From Pseudomonas protegens (GTDB lineage Bacteria; Pseudomonadota; Gammaproteobacteria; Pseudomonadales; Pseudomonadaceae), in assembly GCF_013407925.2 (NCBI RefSeq), contig NZ_CP060201.1, positions 6,681,001 to 6,745,000 on the forward strand: 64,000 nucleotides of DNA, in the 5' to 3' direction. The notes under the pieces are model-generated. The model was not told the origin of the DNA. It saw nothing but the letters and a program-made list of their open reading frames with translations, and searched no databases. Positions 38,506 to 48,742 of the stretch are shown one piece after another (position 1 is the stretch's first letter; the number at the start of each line of letters is the position of its first letter). A program made the position numbers and the translations under genes.

Positions 38506-39273
38506 ATGACTCATGTGAGTCAATCGTTGCGCCAGTGGGGGGCGCTGATCCTGACGCCGCTGCTCGCGCTGATGGCCTGGGTGCCCTCGGTGTCTGGCGC
38601 AGAACCCCTTGGCTTCGACCTGTACATCGCCGAGGCGCCGCCTTTATCGATGCTGGACCAGACCGGTCTGCATGGCATCGTCGGTGATGCGACGTCGGAA
38701 GCGGCGATCCGGGCCGGTTATACGCTGCATTTTATCGAAGTGCCCTGGGCACGAGCCCAGCAAAGCGTGCGCAAAGGCGTCGACAAGCTGATCATTCCGC
38801 TGTCGCGCACGCCGGAAAGAGAAGCCGATTACACCTGGATCGCGCCCATCATGACCATGGACAGAGCCTTCTTCAGCCTGCACACGCGCGTCGAAACCCT
38901 GCAGCAGGCACGGGACACCTTTGCTCGGATCGCCGTTGGCCGGGGCAGTGCCCAAGAGCAGAAGCTTCGGGCTGAAGGCTTTGCCGACAAGCAGATCTAT
39001 CCGTTTGAAATTGGCGAGAACCCGGCGCAACTGCTGCTGATGGGACGGGTCGACGCCTGGTTCAACGGCATTCCCGAAACCCAGAGCATCTGGCGCAAGG
39101 TGTCGACTCAGCCGTTGCAGGTCAGTCCGGTCTTCATGAGCACCGATCTGTACCTGGCCTGCTCCAGAAACTGCAATGCGACACTGGTGCGCAAGCTGCG
39201 CGCGGCGGTCGAGGAGCTGCGCAAGGACGGCACGCTGGAGAGAATGCGAAAATCCTACCTCGACGCTCCCTGA
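38506..39273 (+). CDS. Periplasmic solute-binding protein, family 3-like
   Basis: 255 aa with an N-terminal signal peptide (hydrophobic segment ending near VSGA) followed by a bilobal family-3 substrate-binding fold (LYIAEAPPLSMLDQTGLHGIVGDATSEAAIRAGY, then IIPLSRTPEREADYTWIAPI). Many pseudomonad proteins of this type are solitary, with no permease genes nearby, as here. The ligand is unknown. It is convergent with pelG and separated from it by about 80 bases without a clear terminator. Confidence 0.8.
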   Translation: MTHVSQSLRQWGALILTPLLALMAWVPSVSGAEPLGFDLYIAEAPPLSMLDQTGLHGIVGDATSEAAIRAGYTLHFIEVPWARAQQSVRKGVDKLIIPLSRTPEREADYTWIAPIMTMDRAFFSLHTRVETLQQARDTFARIAVGRGSAQEQKLRAEGFADKQIYPFEIGENPAQLLLMGRVDAWFNGIPETQSIWRKVSTQPLQVSPVFMSTDLYLACSRNCNATLVRKLRAAVEELRKDGTLERMRKSYLDAP

Positions 39274-39355
39274 GCGGCCCCCTGTACTGCGCAGAACCCG
39301 GGGCGCGTTGGCACAGCCGGCGTCCCGGTCCGCAGCACGCGCTGGCCGATGCCCC

Positions 39356-40726
39356 TCAACGCGAGAGCATGAACGTCTCGTACTCCAGGTCATCCAGCGC
39401 CGTCGACAACCGCGCCAGCCCCAGCAGCACGCAGATCAGCAGCGACAGGGTAAAGCCATAGCCGAAGTAGCTCGGCCCCAGGTGCAGGCTGAGCAGGGTC
39501 AACCCGGCGTTGAGGGCGACGAAGAACAGGCACAGCTCCAGCACGATCGCCCGTTTGTCGAGGTAGAAAAACACGTTGAGGATGGCCATGAACACCACCT
39601 GGATGCTCACCCCGATCAGGTCGATGTAGAACAGCGGCAGGTAGTAGCTGGACATCCCCAGCCATTCCAGCAGGCGCGGCCCGAAGAGAAACAGCAGGAC
39701 CACCGTCAGCCCCTGGACCTTGCAGATTTCCAGCAGGCCCTGGCGGATCGAGAAGGTCATCTCGGCTTTCAGCGAACCGATGTGCTGCAGGGTTTCGCCG
39801 TCGCGCACCGCGCGAAACAGCCGGTCGTACCACTCGGCGAAGTCGGTTTCGATCCGCACCAGGAACACCGCCATGCCGGGAATGATCGCCAGGTAGGCGA
39901 GGAAGATCGGCAGGTCATACAGGATCGAAGCGCGCAGCGGTCCGATCACCTGGCTGGAGGTGTCCGGGTTGAACCAGAAGATGAACTTGTCGATCCAGAT
40001 CCCCAGGTTGTAGCAAAGCCCGGTCAGCAGCAGGCTGACAAACACCTGGCGGCGGTCGAGAAAATCAAAGGCCACCAGCTTTTCCGCGCGGTACTCGCGC
40101 AGGATGTCGTACAGGAACAGGAACAGCAGCGAGCTGTGCCCCAGCAACAGCGCCAGCAGCAGCCCTTCCATGCCCATGTGCCGCAGGAAGAACGCGCTGC
40201 CGACCATCAGTGCGTAGCCCGCCAGCATCACCAGCAGGATGCGGTTATAGGCCTTCATCCCCGAGAGGAAGATGATCACCAGCCACAGGTTGCACAGCAC
40301 CACGAAGTTGGCCAGGGTCATCAGGCGGTAGATCAGCGGCTGGTCGAACAGGGTCACCAGCAGCAGGATGCCCAGCACGCCCGAGCCCAGGGTCACCAGC
40401 AACAGCACCCCCACCAGGTTCGGCAGGATGTGCTCGTACTTGCGCTCGAACAGGCGGTCGGAGACGAAACGGGTGAAAAACAGCTGCAAGCCGCCGGTGA
40501 GGATCAGCGAGGTGGCCATCAGGTAGGTCACGGTGATCAGAAACTGCCGGATCAGCACCTCCGGCACCACCAGCCCGAGGCTGATGACCCCCACCAGCAT
40601 CACGCTGAGAATCGACAGCACCCAGGGCCCGGAACTGATCAGGCCGGCGTAGACATAGGCATGCAGGGTCGCGGTGTAGGAGTCGCGGGACAGAATCTTG
40701 CGCAGTTCGAAACCGATGCCGGCCAT
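39356..40726 (-). CDS. pelG: PelG, Pel polysaccharide inner-membrane transporter
   Basis: 456 aa, about 12 membrane segments, matching PelG of the Wzx-like/MOP class that with PelD and PelE forms the inner-membrane complex exporting Pel polymer. It is the last gene of the operon and starts at the base immediately after the pelF stop, so it is tightly coupled. Length equals that of the P. aeruginosa protein. The sequence shows no truncation. Confidence 0.93.
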   Translation of the reverse strand: MAGIGFELRKILSRDSYTATLHAYVYAGLISSGPWVLSILSVMLVGVISLGLVVPEVLIRQFLITVTYLMATSLILTGGLQLFFTRFVSDRLFERKYEHILPNLVGVLLLVTLGSGVLGILLLVTLFDQPLIYRLMTLANFVVLCNLWLVIIFLSGMKAYNRILLVMLAGYALMVGSAFFLRHMGMEGLLLALLLGHSSLLFLFLYDILREYRAEKLVAFDFLDRRQVFVSLLLTGLCYNLGIWIDKFIFWFNPDTSSQVIGPLRASILYDLPIFLAYLAIIPGMAVFLVRIETDFAEWYDRLFRAVRDGETLQHIGSLKAEMTFSIRQGLLEICKVQGLTVVLLFLFGPRLLEWLGMSSYYLPLFYIDLIGVSIQVVFMAILNVFFYLDKRAIVLELCLFFVALNAGLTLLSLHLGPSYFGYGFTLSLLICVLLGLARLSTALDDLEYETFMLSR

Positions 40727-42259
40727 TTACACAGCCTCCTTGCGTGGGGCGCCCATGGCGGTGTCATACAGCGTGCGATAGCGCTCGATCATCAGGGTTT
40801 CGCTGTAGTAGCGGTGTACCCGCGCCAGGCCGGCGGCCTGGGCGGCTTGCCAGCGTTGCGGGCTGCGCAGCAGATCGATGATCGCCTGGGACGTGGCCTG
40901 GGGATCGGCGATCGCCACCACCTCCCCGGCCAGCCCCAGATCGCGGTCGGCCGCTTCGCCGCCCTCGATCAGTTCCCGGCAGGAGCCGACGTCGCTGCTG
41001 ACCACCGGCGTGCCGGCGGCCCAGGCTTCGAGAATCACCAAAGGCTGGGCCTCGCTGATGGAGGTCAGCACCATCAGGCCCAGCTGCGGCAGGATGTCCT
41101 GGATCTTCTGGAAGCCGAGGAACAGCACCTTCTGCTCCAGGCCGAGACTGGCCACCAGGCTGCGACACTCGGCGACGTACTCGGGGTCTTCCTCTTCCGG
41201 GCCGACAATCCAGCCTTCCACCTGGGGCATCACACTGACCACGCCGCGCATGGCCCGCAGGAAGGTCTTCACGTCCTTGATCGGCACCACCCGGCCGATC
41301 AGCCCGACCACCGGCGCGATGCCGGCGGCACGGGACTCATAGGCCTGGGTCCAGAGTTGCAGGTTGATGCCGTTGGGAATCACCTGGGTGCGCTCCGGCG
41401 GCGCGCCGTCCTTGATCTGCCGCTGGCGGTTGCCGTCGTACAGGGCAATGATCTGGTCGGCGCTCTCGTAGACCAGATGACCGATGCGTTCGAAAAAGCG
41501 CACCCAGAGCATGCGGATGTAGCCGGAACCACTGTCCATGCTGTCGTTGAGCGCCTGGTTGCTGCTTTCCGCGATCCAGCTGGCCTGGGCCAGGTCGATC
41601 TTGCGTTCCTTGGTGTAGATCCCGTGCTCGCTGAGCAGGAACCGGCAGCCCCACAGCTGCTTGAGAATGCAGCCCACCAGCCCGGCGTAACCGGTGGAAA
41701 TCGAATGCAGGACCCGGGCCCGCGGCATGCGCCGGGCTGCGGCGGCCAGCATCAGCAGCGGCGACTGCATGGTGCGCAGGGTCCAGAAATAGTTGACGAA
41801 GGACGGATCGGCGCAATGCTGCTCGTAGCCTTCGGTCAGCGCCTCCCAGCTGGGGCGACTGTAGAGCACGTCGTCCAGGGTGATCCGCGCCTGGGCCAGG
41901 GAATCGAGCACGCCAATGCCCAGCTCGGCGGGCGGTTTCTCCGGGTTGTGCAGGTAACGGTACAGGTTGCTCAATTCCTCCAGGGACGCCGTGTGGGCGA
42001 CCCGCTTGTGCTTGGGATTGCGCCAGGCCTCCTCCAGATACACTTCTTCGATGTGCACCACGTTGGCCGGGATCTCATAGCGGCGCTGGCCGTAGGCTTC
42101 GCGCTGGCCGCCAATGAACAGCACGGAAAAGGTCAGCTGCGGCAGGCCGAGGATCATCTGGTGGATCCAGCTGGAGACACCGCCGCGCACATAGGGCCAG
42201 GTGCCTTCGAGCAGCAGGCAGACATCGGCAATGGGGGTTGGGTCGACGGCGTTTTTCAT
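40727..42259 (-). CDS. pelF: PelF, Pel glycosyltransferase
   Basis: 510 aa GT4-family cytosolic glycosyltransferase with the PelF N terminus (DVCLLLEGTWPYVRGGVSSWIH). In the C-terminal Rossmann half, LIGRVVPIKDVKTFLRA and the ISEAQPLVILEAWAAGTPVVSSDVGS region contain the E-x7-E nucleotide-sugar signature. PelF polymerises the Pel chain using UDP-sugar. Its ATG overlaps the pelE stop (ATGA). Confidence 0.95.
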   Translation of the reverse strand: MKNAVDPTPIADVCLLLEGTWPYVRGGVSSWIHQMILGLPQLTFSVLFIGGQREAYGQRRYEIPANVVHIEEVYLEEAWRNPKHKRVAHTASLEELSNLYRYLHNPEKPPAELGIGVLDSLAQARITLDDVLYSRPSWEALTEGYEQHCADPSFVNYFWTLRTMQSPLLMLAAAARRMPRARVLHSISTGYAGLVGCILKQLWGCRFLLSEHGIYTKERKIDLAQASWIAESSNQALNDSMDSGSGYIRMLWVRFFERIGHLVYESADQIIALYDGNRQRQIKDGAPPERTQVIPNGINLQLWTQAYESRAAGIAPVVGLIGRVVPIKDVKTFLRAMRGVVSVMPQVEGWIVGPEEEDPEYVAECRSLVASLGLEQKVLFLGFQKIQDILPQLGLMVLTSISEAQPLVILEAWAAGTPVVSSDVGSCRELIEGGEAADRDLGLAGEVVAIADPQATSQAIIDLLRSPQRWQAAQAAGLARVHRYYSETLMIERYRTLYDTAMGAPRKEAV

Positions 42260-43245
42260 GTCCAGGTCCTTACCAGCCCGGCAAAGGGCGGACGTTGTTG
42301 CATCTGCGGCGGCAAGCTTTTGAGCAGCGCGGGAATCTCTGAATAGTTGCCGGTTTCAAAGGCGATCTCGGCCCGAAACGGCAAGACCTTGGCCGGGTCC
42401 ATGCCCGCTTCCTGGGCCTGGTGCATATGCAGTCGCGCCTTGCCGATGTCGCCCCGCTCAAGGGCGATACGCCCGGCCAGCAACAGCAACTCGCCGCCCT
42501 CTCCCGCCTCCAGCGCCTGCTCGGCATGCTCACCGGCTTGCCCTAGCACGTGCTGCTGCACGCTGCCCTGGGCCAGGCCCAGGTAAGCCAGCTCCCAGTA
42601 CCAGCGCGCCAGGGTCGCGTGCAAGGCGCCGGCCTTCTTCGGCGCGGCGCCGGGCAACTGTTCCAGCGACGCCTGAATCCGCTGGTTGATGTCGGTTTCC
42701 TGTTTGTCGAGCATCGAATACGCCAGCAGGCGCACATCGTCGCTGGGGTCGCCCAGGGCCAGCTTGAGAATCGGCACCGCTTCCTTGCCCGGCATCCTGC
42801 GGGTGGCGAGCAACGCCGCCAGGCGCTGGTCGGGGTCCGGGGCGTGGCGCAGCACATCCTGCAAGCCACTGTCGCCGAAGGTCGGCGAATGCAGTTGGGT
42901 CTGGGCGCGAAACGGCAGGTCGGGAATGCCCACCGCCTGCCACATCTGCACCTCGCGCTTGCGCGGCAGGTACAAGGCCGGAAAGATCGCCGCGATCACC
43001 CCCACCGAGCCCAGCAGCGGAACGAAGAACGCCAGGCTGAAGATGAACAGCGGGCTCCACGGCAACGGCCGCCGATAACGCGCCGGCAACAGCAGCCAGA
43101 CCGCCGCCGTCAGCAGGCCGCAGGCGATGGCATGACTCATTGCATACAGCAGCGCGACCTGCAGGTCGGGCAACTGCGCCGTCAGGCTGGCCCAGCTCCC
43201 GACCTCGAAAAACAGCGCTCCGCTAAACAGCCACTTGCTGATCAT
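42256..43245 (-). CDS. pelE: PelE, Pel inner-membrane TPR protein
   Basis: 329 aa, identical in length to P. aeruginosa PelE. Two N-terminal membrane segments (about residues 30-55 and 65-95) are followed by an alpha-helical repeat region (AALLATRRMPGKEAVPILKLAL, then TPR-like helices to the C terminus). It works with PelD and PelG in the polymerisation/export complex. The start overlaps the pelD 3' end by 23 bases and the stop overlaps the pelF start. Confidence 0.92.
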   Translation of the reverse strand: MISKWLFSGALFFEVGSWASLTAQLPDLQVALLYAMSHAIACGLLTAAVWLLLPARYRRPLPWSPLFIFSLAFFVPLLGSVGVIAAIFPALYLPRKREVQMWQAVGIPDLPFRAQTQLHSPTFGDSGLQDVLRHAPDPDQRLAALLATRRMPGKEAVPILKLALGDPSDDVRLLAYSMLDKQETDINQRIQASLEQLPGAAPKKAGALHATLARWYWELAYLGLAQGSVQQHVLGQAGEHAEQALEAGEGGELLLLAGRIALERGDIGKARLHMHQAQEAGMDPAKVLPFRAEIAFETGNYSEIPALLKSLPPQMQQRPPFAGLVRTWT

Positions 43246-44593
43246 TCAGGCCACACTCGTTGTACAGAAAGTTACGCAGTCCATCCCGTTGCCGGGCCGA
43301 CTCCAGGTCATAAGGCAGCACCTTGACCCCCAGGCTCGCCAGTTCCACGCTCATGCCGAAGTGCTCGTGCACCAGCTTGCCCAGGCGCGTCAGATAGCCT
43401 TGGGCGCCCTCGCTGCTGGTCAGCGGCAGGAGCACCAGCAGCAGCCCGTGCCCGCGGTTGTTGACCAGGCTCAGGTGCAAGTCCAGCCCGCGCTGGCTGC
43501 GTTCGAACAGCCGCGTCAGTTCATCGTTGGGCTGGGTCAGTTCGAAGGCATAGAGGCAGCCGGACAGGCCGTGGCGCTCGACATCCACCAACGAACGCTT
43601 GAGCTGGCGGGTGAACTGCTGACTGTCGGCGTCCTGCAGTTGCAGCACCTGGGAATCGGCCTGCAGCAAGTCGGCGATGTGCCCGGCCAGCAGGGCCAGC
43701 AGGCTGAGGGTGCGCTCCTGGAAGGCAAAGAACGGCATCTGCCGCACCGCCAGCACCGCCAGCACCTGCCCCTGGGTGTCCACCAGCGGGATGCAGGCCT
43801 GCAACGACGACACCGCGGCTTGTCCGCCGCTGTCGAGCAGCTCTTCGCGCACACTCACCAGTTCCGCGCGCTCCAGGCACAGGCGCACCAGCAGGTCCTT
43901 GTCGTCCAGGGTGGGCATGGTGCCGATGGAGGCCAGCAGGCTCAGCTGGGGCGCCGCGTTGGCGGTCTGTTGCACCCGGTACAGCCCGGCCACCCGCAGC
44001 GAACCGTACTGGCCCAGCAGGGTCAGCACCGGCTCGGCCAGCAGGGTCAGGGCATCGTCGCCATTGGGCGCCGCCCGCAGCCGCTCACGCAGGCCCAGTA
44101 ACGAGCTGCGCAGGCTCTGGTCGCTGCCGGCCAGGCGCTGCTCCAGGCGATCGTGGGACACCCGCAGAATCTGATGGGCCCGGGTGAAGTCGTCGAGCCG
44201 GTACTGGCGATACTCGTTGGCCATCTGCAAGCGCAGCAGGCGCCGCTCCCACAGGTCGCGCACCTCGCCCACCAGCATGCCGCAGACCAGCACGCCAACG
44301 ATGTAGGACGGCGCGATCTGCGCGTAGCCCGGCAGCCCGTTCTGCCGCAGGACGAAAAACGCCGCCACCAGCAGGCTGGCGCTGATCAGGCCGCGGACAA
44401 ACCCGTAGCGCACCCCCAGCAACAGCGGCGCCAGCACCGACCAGGGAAACTCGCCCTGCACCTGCAGCGGATCCTGGGGCGCCAGCCACAGGCCGACGCC
44501 GATCACCAGGGCGGTCACCAGGAAGGTTTCCAGCCATGACGCCGGCCCGCTGGCTCGGGGCGCCAGCGCGTAGTCCATGTGTGGAGAGTTCAT
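43223..44593 (-). CDS. pelD: PelD, c-di-GMP receptor of Pel synthesis
   Basis: 456 aa. N-terminal membrane helices (about residues 20-115) are followed by a coiled coil (around 120-155), a GAF domain (about 170-310) and a degenerate GGDEF domain. The inhibitory-site motif RxxD that binds cyclic di-GMP in P. aeruginosa PelD is present as R368-G-L-D371, with another arginine (NNRGHG) after it, so regulation by c-di-GMP should be intact. I start at the ATG at 44593, five bases after the pelC stop, rather than at an upstream in-frame start inside pelC. Length then matches PelD. Confidence 0.94.
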   Translation of the reverse strand: MNSPHMDYALAPRASGPASWLETFLVTALVIGVGLWLAPQDPLQVQGEFPWSVLAPLLLGVRYGFVRGLISASLLVAAFFVLRQNGLPGYAQIAPSYIVGVLVCGMLVGEVRDLWERRLLRLQMANEYRQYRLDDFTRAHQILRVSHDRLEQRLAGSDQSLRSSLLGLRERLRAAPNGDDALTLLAEPVLTLLGQYGSLRVAGLYRVQQTANAAPQLSLLASIGTMPTLDDKDLLVRLCLERAELVSVREELLDSGGQAAVSSLQACIPLVDTQGQVLAVLAVRQMPFFAFQERTLSLLALLAGHIADLLQADSQVLQLQDADSQQFTRQLKRSLVDVERHGLSGCLYAFELTQPNDELTRLFERSQRGLDLHLSLVNNRGHGLLLVLLPLTSSEGAQGYLTRLGKLVHEHFGMSVELASLGVKVLPYDLESARQRDGLRNFLYNECGLNDQQVAV

Positions 44594-44598
44594 GGCCG

Positions 44599-45120
44599 TC
44601 ACTCGATCCGCAGGCCGCCGACCAGTTTGTCGAGGACCTTCTGCGCCGCACCGGCCAGGCTCTCGCGTGACCAGCCGGCGCGGGCGCCGCTGTGGCTCCA
44701 CAGCACTTTGCCCGTGCCCGCCTCGACCACCCGCAGGCTGATGCCCACCGCCGGTTCGCCGTCCAGGCCATTCTTGTACTGCCACTCTTCGACACTGCCG
44801 GACACCACATAGTCGAGCTTCTGCTCGCGGGCCCAGTCCATGGCCCCGGCCAGGCGCTCGCTATCGTCCAGCAGGGCCTGCTCGCCCTGCCCCGGCGCGC
44901 CGCTGTAGACCTGGGGTTGCAGGCCGCGGCTGCTGAGCACGCTGAGCAGGATCTGCTCACTGCGCTCGCCGGCCTGGGGCGTCTGCGAATAGTTGACCAG
45001 CGGCAACACGCCCCAGCGGGCATTTTTCGACAGTTCCGGGCTGCTTTGACCGGTAAAGCTGGTGCACCCGGCCATCAGCACGGCGGCCATCGCCAGACTC
45101 ACGCAACGAAGGGATTGCAT
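44599..45120 (-). CDS. pelC: PelC, outer-membrane lipoprotein of Pel export
   Basis: 173 aa lipoprotein: the signal peptide ends in the lipobox MAGC, followed by the PelC fold (WGVLPLVNYSQTPQAGERSEQIL, then LDYVVSGSVEEWQYKNG). In P. aeruginosa a ring of PelC guides the polymer to the PelB pore. GAGGAG is eight bases before the chosen ATG; the frame is open further upstream but extends towards pelB without a better start. Confidence 0.93.
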   Translation of the reverse strand: MQSLRCVSLAMAAVLMAGCTSFTGQSSPELSKNARWGVLPLVNYSQTPQAGERSEQILLSVLSSRGLQPQVYSGAPGQGEQALLDDSERLAGAMDWAREQKLDYVVSGSVEEWQYKNGLDGEPAVGISLRVVEAGTGKVLWSHSGARAGWSRESLAGAAQKVLDKLVGGLRIE

Positions 45121-45148
45121 AAGGTTCACTCCTCTTTGAATTCCATGA

Positions 45149-48100
45149 TCAGCGTCCAAAACGCACGCTGTAGCTGACACCTGCAGTGCCGCCGGATTTG
45201 CCGGTTCCGCCTTGTGGCGCCGACTGGTAACCGAAGGTCACTGCCAATTCGTCATCCCCTAGCACCTCGGTGCCGATACCGGTACTGATGGCGTAGTTGA
45301 TGGTGTTGTCGGTCCACTGCCAGCCGGAGCTGACGTCCACCAGCCAGGTGTACTGCCCGCGCGTGCGGTTCAGCGCCCCCGGGAAGCCGCGGCGCCAGGC
45401 ACTGCCGAAGAACAGCTGGCCATAGCGTTTCTGCAGCAGGGTCTGGCTGTTGATCTGGCTCGGGTCGTCGAGCTGGATGCCGGCCAGATCGATGCCCCCG
45501 CCCAGGGTATTGGCCAGGTTGGGCAGCGAGCGGTTGTTCAGGCTGTTCTGCTGGTAGTCGATGCCGCTGCGCAGTTCCCAGTTCGGACCTTCGAACTGCA
45601 GGGTGTGGTCGAACTCGATCTTCAGCGCCTGACCGCTGCCCAGGTCGTCGCCGCCGCGGGTCGAGAACCAGCGCTGGGCCAGGTTCCAGGACAGCTGGTC
45701 ACGGGCCGAGTAGCGATGCCGGCCGCCGACCCAGAGACCATCCTGCTGGCCGAAGGCACGCATCAGTCCGCTGTCTTCGTTCTTGCGGTGCCAGTCGGCG
45801 CCGGCGTCCAGCTCGTTGCCGCTGTCCACCTGCCAGGTACGACTGATGCCCAGGCCGTTGCGGTCATCGTCCTTGCGCAGGCTGCTGTCGAGGATCAGCT
45901 TGTAATTGCCGTTCTCCACCTGACGCTGCAGGGTCAGCTCGGTATTGGTTTCAGTGCCCAAGCGCCCCGAGTCCAGGGTATCGCCGCTGTATTGGCCCTG
46001 CTCCAGCACCAGCTTGGCGTACCAGTTGTCGTTGAGGTAACGGGCGGCGGTCAGCCGCGGGCCGTTGAACACCAGTCCGCCGTAGTCCTGGCGCTCCCAG
46101 GCCAGTTGCACGCCCTGGGGCGTGCGCTCGGTCATCTCGATGGCCTGCCGGCGCAACTGCTCGCGGATCGCTGGCGGCTGGTCGTCACCCAGCGCCGACA
46201 GGCCGGTGGCCAAGGCTTCACCGCCGCGCCCGAGGCTGTTCAGGGCTTCGACCTGCTGCGCCGGATCCAGGCTGCCGCCGGCCACCAGACGCTCCAGGGC
46301 CTGGCGGTTACTGCCGCGCAAGGCTTCCTGGATCTGTTCGTAGCTGCTGATCTTCAGGCCCCGGCTGCGGGCCCAGGCCAGCCACTCGTCCTTCTGCGCC
46401 GACTGATTGAGGTCATCCAGGCGCGCGAGGAATTGATCGAACCACAGCTGCAGCATCGGTTTGGAACCGTCCTGCCATTGCATGGCCTGGTTCTGTGCCT
46501 TGCGCGACGAGTAGCTGCTGGCCAGCAGGCGCAGCCAGGTGGCATAGCCCTGAGGCGTGGCGCGGACCTGCTCCGCGGTCACCTGGCGATCGAGCTTGAG
46601 CCGCAGGCGCTGGGCCGAGTCGGCATAACCCGCGCTCTCCAGGGCATCGGCATAGGCAGCCTGGACCATCCAGTCCTGCGAGTTGCCTTGCAGGTACAGG
46701 CGATACCAGGCCAGGGCCTCGGTATTGCGCCCCACCAACTGGCTGGCGGCGGCGAATGGCAGCCACAGCGTGCTGTCACTGCGGGCCAGGGCGCGCCATT
46801 GCTGCAACAGCGGCTTGATCTCGGCGCTGCGGCCCAGGTCGACATACAGCCACAACAGGCGTTCGCGGAAGGTGTTGTCATCCGGGAACCGGCTCAAGCC
46901 CAGGCGATACAGGCGCAACGCCTCGTCGCTGTTGCCCTGTTGCACCGCCAGGGCGCCGCGCGCGGCCAGCACCTGGGACTGATCGGAGGCATCCGGGTAC
47001 TGCTCGGCCTCCTTGAGCAGATCGACCACCAGCGGCCAATCCTGAAGCTCCTGGGCCAGTTGCAAAGCGGCGACCAGGCGCTGCGGATCGTGGCCCTGGC
47101 GCCAACTGTCGACGGTCAGCTGCAAGGCCTTGCGCGGATCGCGGGTGCGATACAGGGCAATCAGCTGACTTTCGTCACCGCTGTTGAGCGAGCCCTTGAT
47201 CGCCAGCATCTTCTCCAGGGCCAGCTGCAGCTCATCGTCCAGTTCCAGGTCCCAGGCCAGGGAGGCGCGGGACTGCCAGTAGTTGAGGTCGTCGATCTTG
47301 TTGCCATCGACCGCGGTGATCACCTTCCACGCCGACTGGCTGTCAAACAGCTTGAGGTAGTTGTTGGCCCAGTCCACCCGCTCGGTGCTGGTCAGCGGGT
47401 AACGCTTGGCGAAATTCTTCCACACCGCCAGACGCTCCGGGTATTGCTCGGTGTTTTCCAGGTTCTGCAACAGGCGCACCCAGGCCAGCCGGTGCTTGGG
47501 GTACTTGGCGACATAGCGGCGCAGCCAGACTTCCGCCTGCTCGGGGGTGCCGCGGGATTCTTCGGCGTACACCAGGGCGTCGAGCTCGACATTGCTCAAG
47601 GCCCGGGTGTCCATGATCCCGGCCAGCAGCGGAATGCCGCGGTCGAAGTCGTAGGTCTGCATCGCCAGGCGCCAGGTGTGTTCGAACTGCGCCGGGTCGT
47701 GACGCAGCTTGCTCAGGCTGATCCAGTAGCCCAGCGCCGAGGCCGAATCGCCCTGCCACTCGGCGAGATGGGCCATCTGCTCCAGCAGTGCCGGATCCTC
47801 CGGGCGCAGGTCCAGCAGTTGCACGCCCACCGCATGGGCGCCGTTCAGGTCGCCGAAGGCCAAACGCTGCTTGAACTCCTTGGCCAGGACCTCCGGGCTG
47901 TCGGGCTGCAACTTGCGCCAGGCGCTGAAGAACTGCTCGGCCAGGTCCGAGCGGTTGTGGGCAATCGCCACATCAACGCCCCGGTCCAGCAGCCCGGCAT
48001 CGAATTCGGCTTGCGGCTGCGCCGCCAGCTCGCGGGCCAGCAGCTCGGCGGCCTGATCGCCACGATCCGCCGCCACCAGGGTGGTGAAGGCTTGCTGCAG

Positions 48101-48742
48101 GAGCTGGCGACGCACTTCAGGGGTCTGGCCGGCATCGAGCAGTTGCACATAAAGGTCGGCGGCGCGCCCCGGCTGTTCGCTGGCCTGATACCAGCGCGCC
48201 GCCTCGGGCAGCCAGTGTTGAGCCTGCTTGGGATCGCGACGCGCCAGCTCGGCGTAGGCATCCGCCGCCAGCCCCGGCGCCTGGGCCGCCAAGGCCAGGG
48301 AAGCCAGGCGCTCCAGCTGCGGGCTGGGCAAGGAGCGGTAATCGAAGGCCTTGAAACGCTCGGCCAGGGCCTGCAGCGCGGCGCTGTCGGTGCTGTTGTT
48401 CAGCGCCAGGGCATCGAGCTGCAGACGGTAGTAGGCCTTGAGCGCCGGGTCGGGTTGCGGCCACTCGGCCAGGTGTTTCTCGGCCTTGGGGTAGTCACCC
48501 AGCTGAATCAGCAGATCCAGCAGCTGGGTGCGCAACTCGCTGTTTTCCGGATGGGCGGCCAGCAGCACTTCGGCATAGCTGGCGGACACCTCGTCCGGTT
48601 GGCCACCTTTGGGCCGGAAGGCGTCTTCGTTGCGATAGGTCGCCCACAGCAGCACGCCGACGGCAATCGCCACCAGCAGCAAGGCCCAGGGATTGAGCAG
48701 CCGCGCCTGCGGGGCCTTGTTAGTTGCAGAAGAGTTGGCCAT
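45149..48742 (-). CDS. pelB: PelB, TPR/beta-barrel outer-membrane Pel exporter
   Basis: 1197 aa. One N-terminal membrane anchor (about residues 15-35) is followed by a long array of TPR helices (about 40-850) and a C-terminal 16-strand-type beta barrel ending in SYSVRFGR. The barrel exports Pel and the TPR region binds PelA. Start chosen at the ATG at 48742; the first 23 bases overlap the pelA 3' end. Length is close to the P. aeruginosa protein. Confidence 0.93.
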   Translation of the reverse strand: MANSSATNKAPQARLLNPWALLLVAIAVGVLLWATYRNEDAFRPKGGQPDEVSASYAEVLLAAHPENSELRTQLLDLLIQLGDYPKAEKHLAEWPQPDPALKAYYRLQLDALALNNSTDSAALQALAERFKAFDYRSLPSPQLERLASLALAAQAPGLAADAYAELARRDPKQAQHWLPEAARWYQASEQPGRAADLYVQLLDAGQTPEVRRQLLQQAFTTLVAADRGDQAAELLARELAAQPQAEFDAGLLDRGVDVAIAHNRSDLAEQFFSAWRKLQPDSPEVLAKEFKQRLAFGDLNGAHAVGVQLLDLRPEDPALLEQMAHLAEWQGDSASALGYWISLSKLRHDPAQFEHTWRLAMQTYDFDRGIPLLAGIMDTRALSNVELDALVYAEESRGTPEQAEVWLRRYVAKYPKHRLAWVRLLQNLENTEQYPERLAVWKNFAKRYPLTSTERVDWANNYLKLFDSQSAWKVITAVDGNKIDDLNYWQSRASLAWDLELDDELQLALEKMLAIKGSLNSGDESQLIALYRTRDPRKALQLTVDSWRQGHDPQRLVAALQLAQELQDWPLVVDLLKEAEQYPDASDQSQVLAARGALAVQQGNSDEALRLYRLGLSRFPDDNTFRERLLWLYVDLGRSAEIKPLLQQWRALARSDSTLWLPFAAASQLVGRNTEALAWYRLYLQGNSQDWMVQAAYADALESAGYADSAQRLRLKLDRQVTAEQVRATPQGYATWLRLLASSYSSRKAQNQAMQWQDGSKPMLQLWFDQFLARLDDLNQSAQKDEWLAWARSRGLKISSYEQIQEALRGSNRQALERLVAGGSLDPAQQVEALNSLGRGGEALATGLSALGDDQPPAIREQLRRQAIEMTERTPQGVQLAWERQDYGGLVFNGPRLTAARYLNDNWYAKLVLEQGQYSGDTLDSGRLGTETNTELTLQRQVENGNYKLILDSSLRKDDDRNGLGISRTWQVDSGNELDAGADWHRKNEDSGLMRAFGQQDGLWVGGRHRYSARDQLSWNLAQRWFSTRGGDDLGSGQALKIEFDHTLQFEGPNWELRSGIDYQQNSLNNRSLPNLANTLGGGIDLAGIQLDDPSQINSQTLLQKRYGQLFFGSAWRRGFPGALNRTRGQYTWLVDVSSGWQWTDNTINYAISTGIGTEVLGDDELAVTFGYQSAPQGGTGKSGGTAGVSYSVRFGR

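Noticed and set aside
39176..42346. Long plus-strand ORF across pelF and pelG.
   Set aside because: It is a Gln/His-rich translation with no recognisable fold, antisense to two well-identified pel genes.
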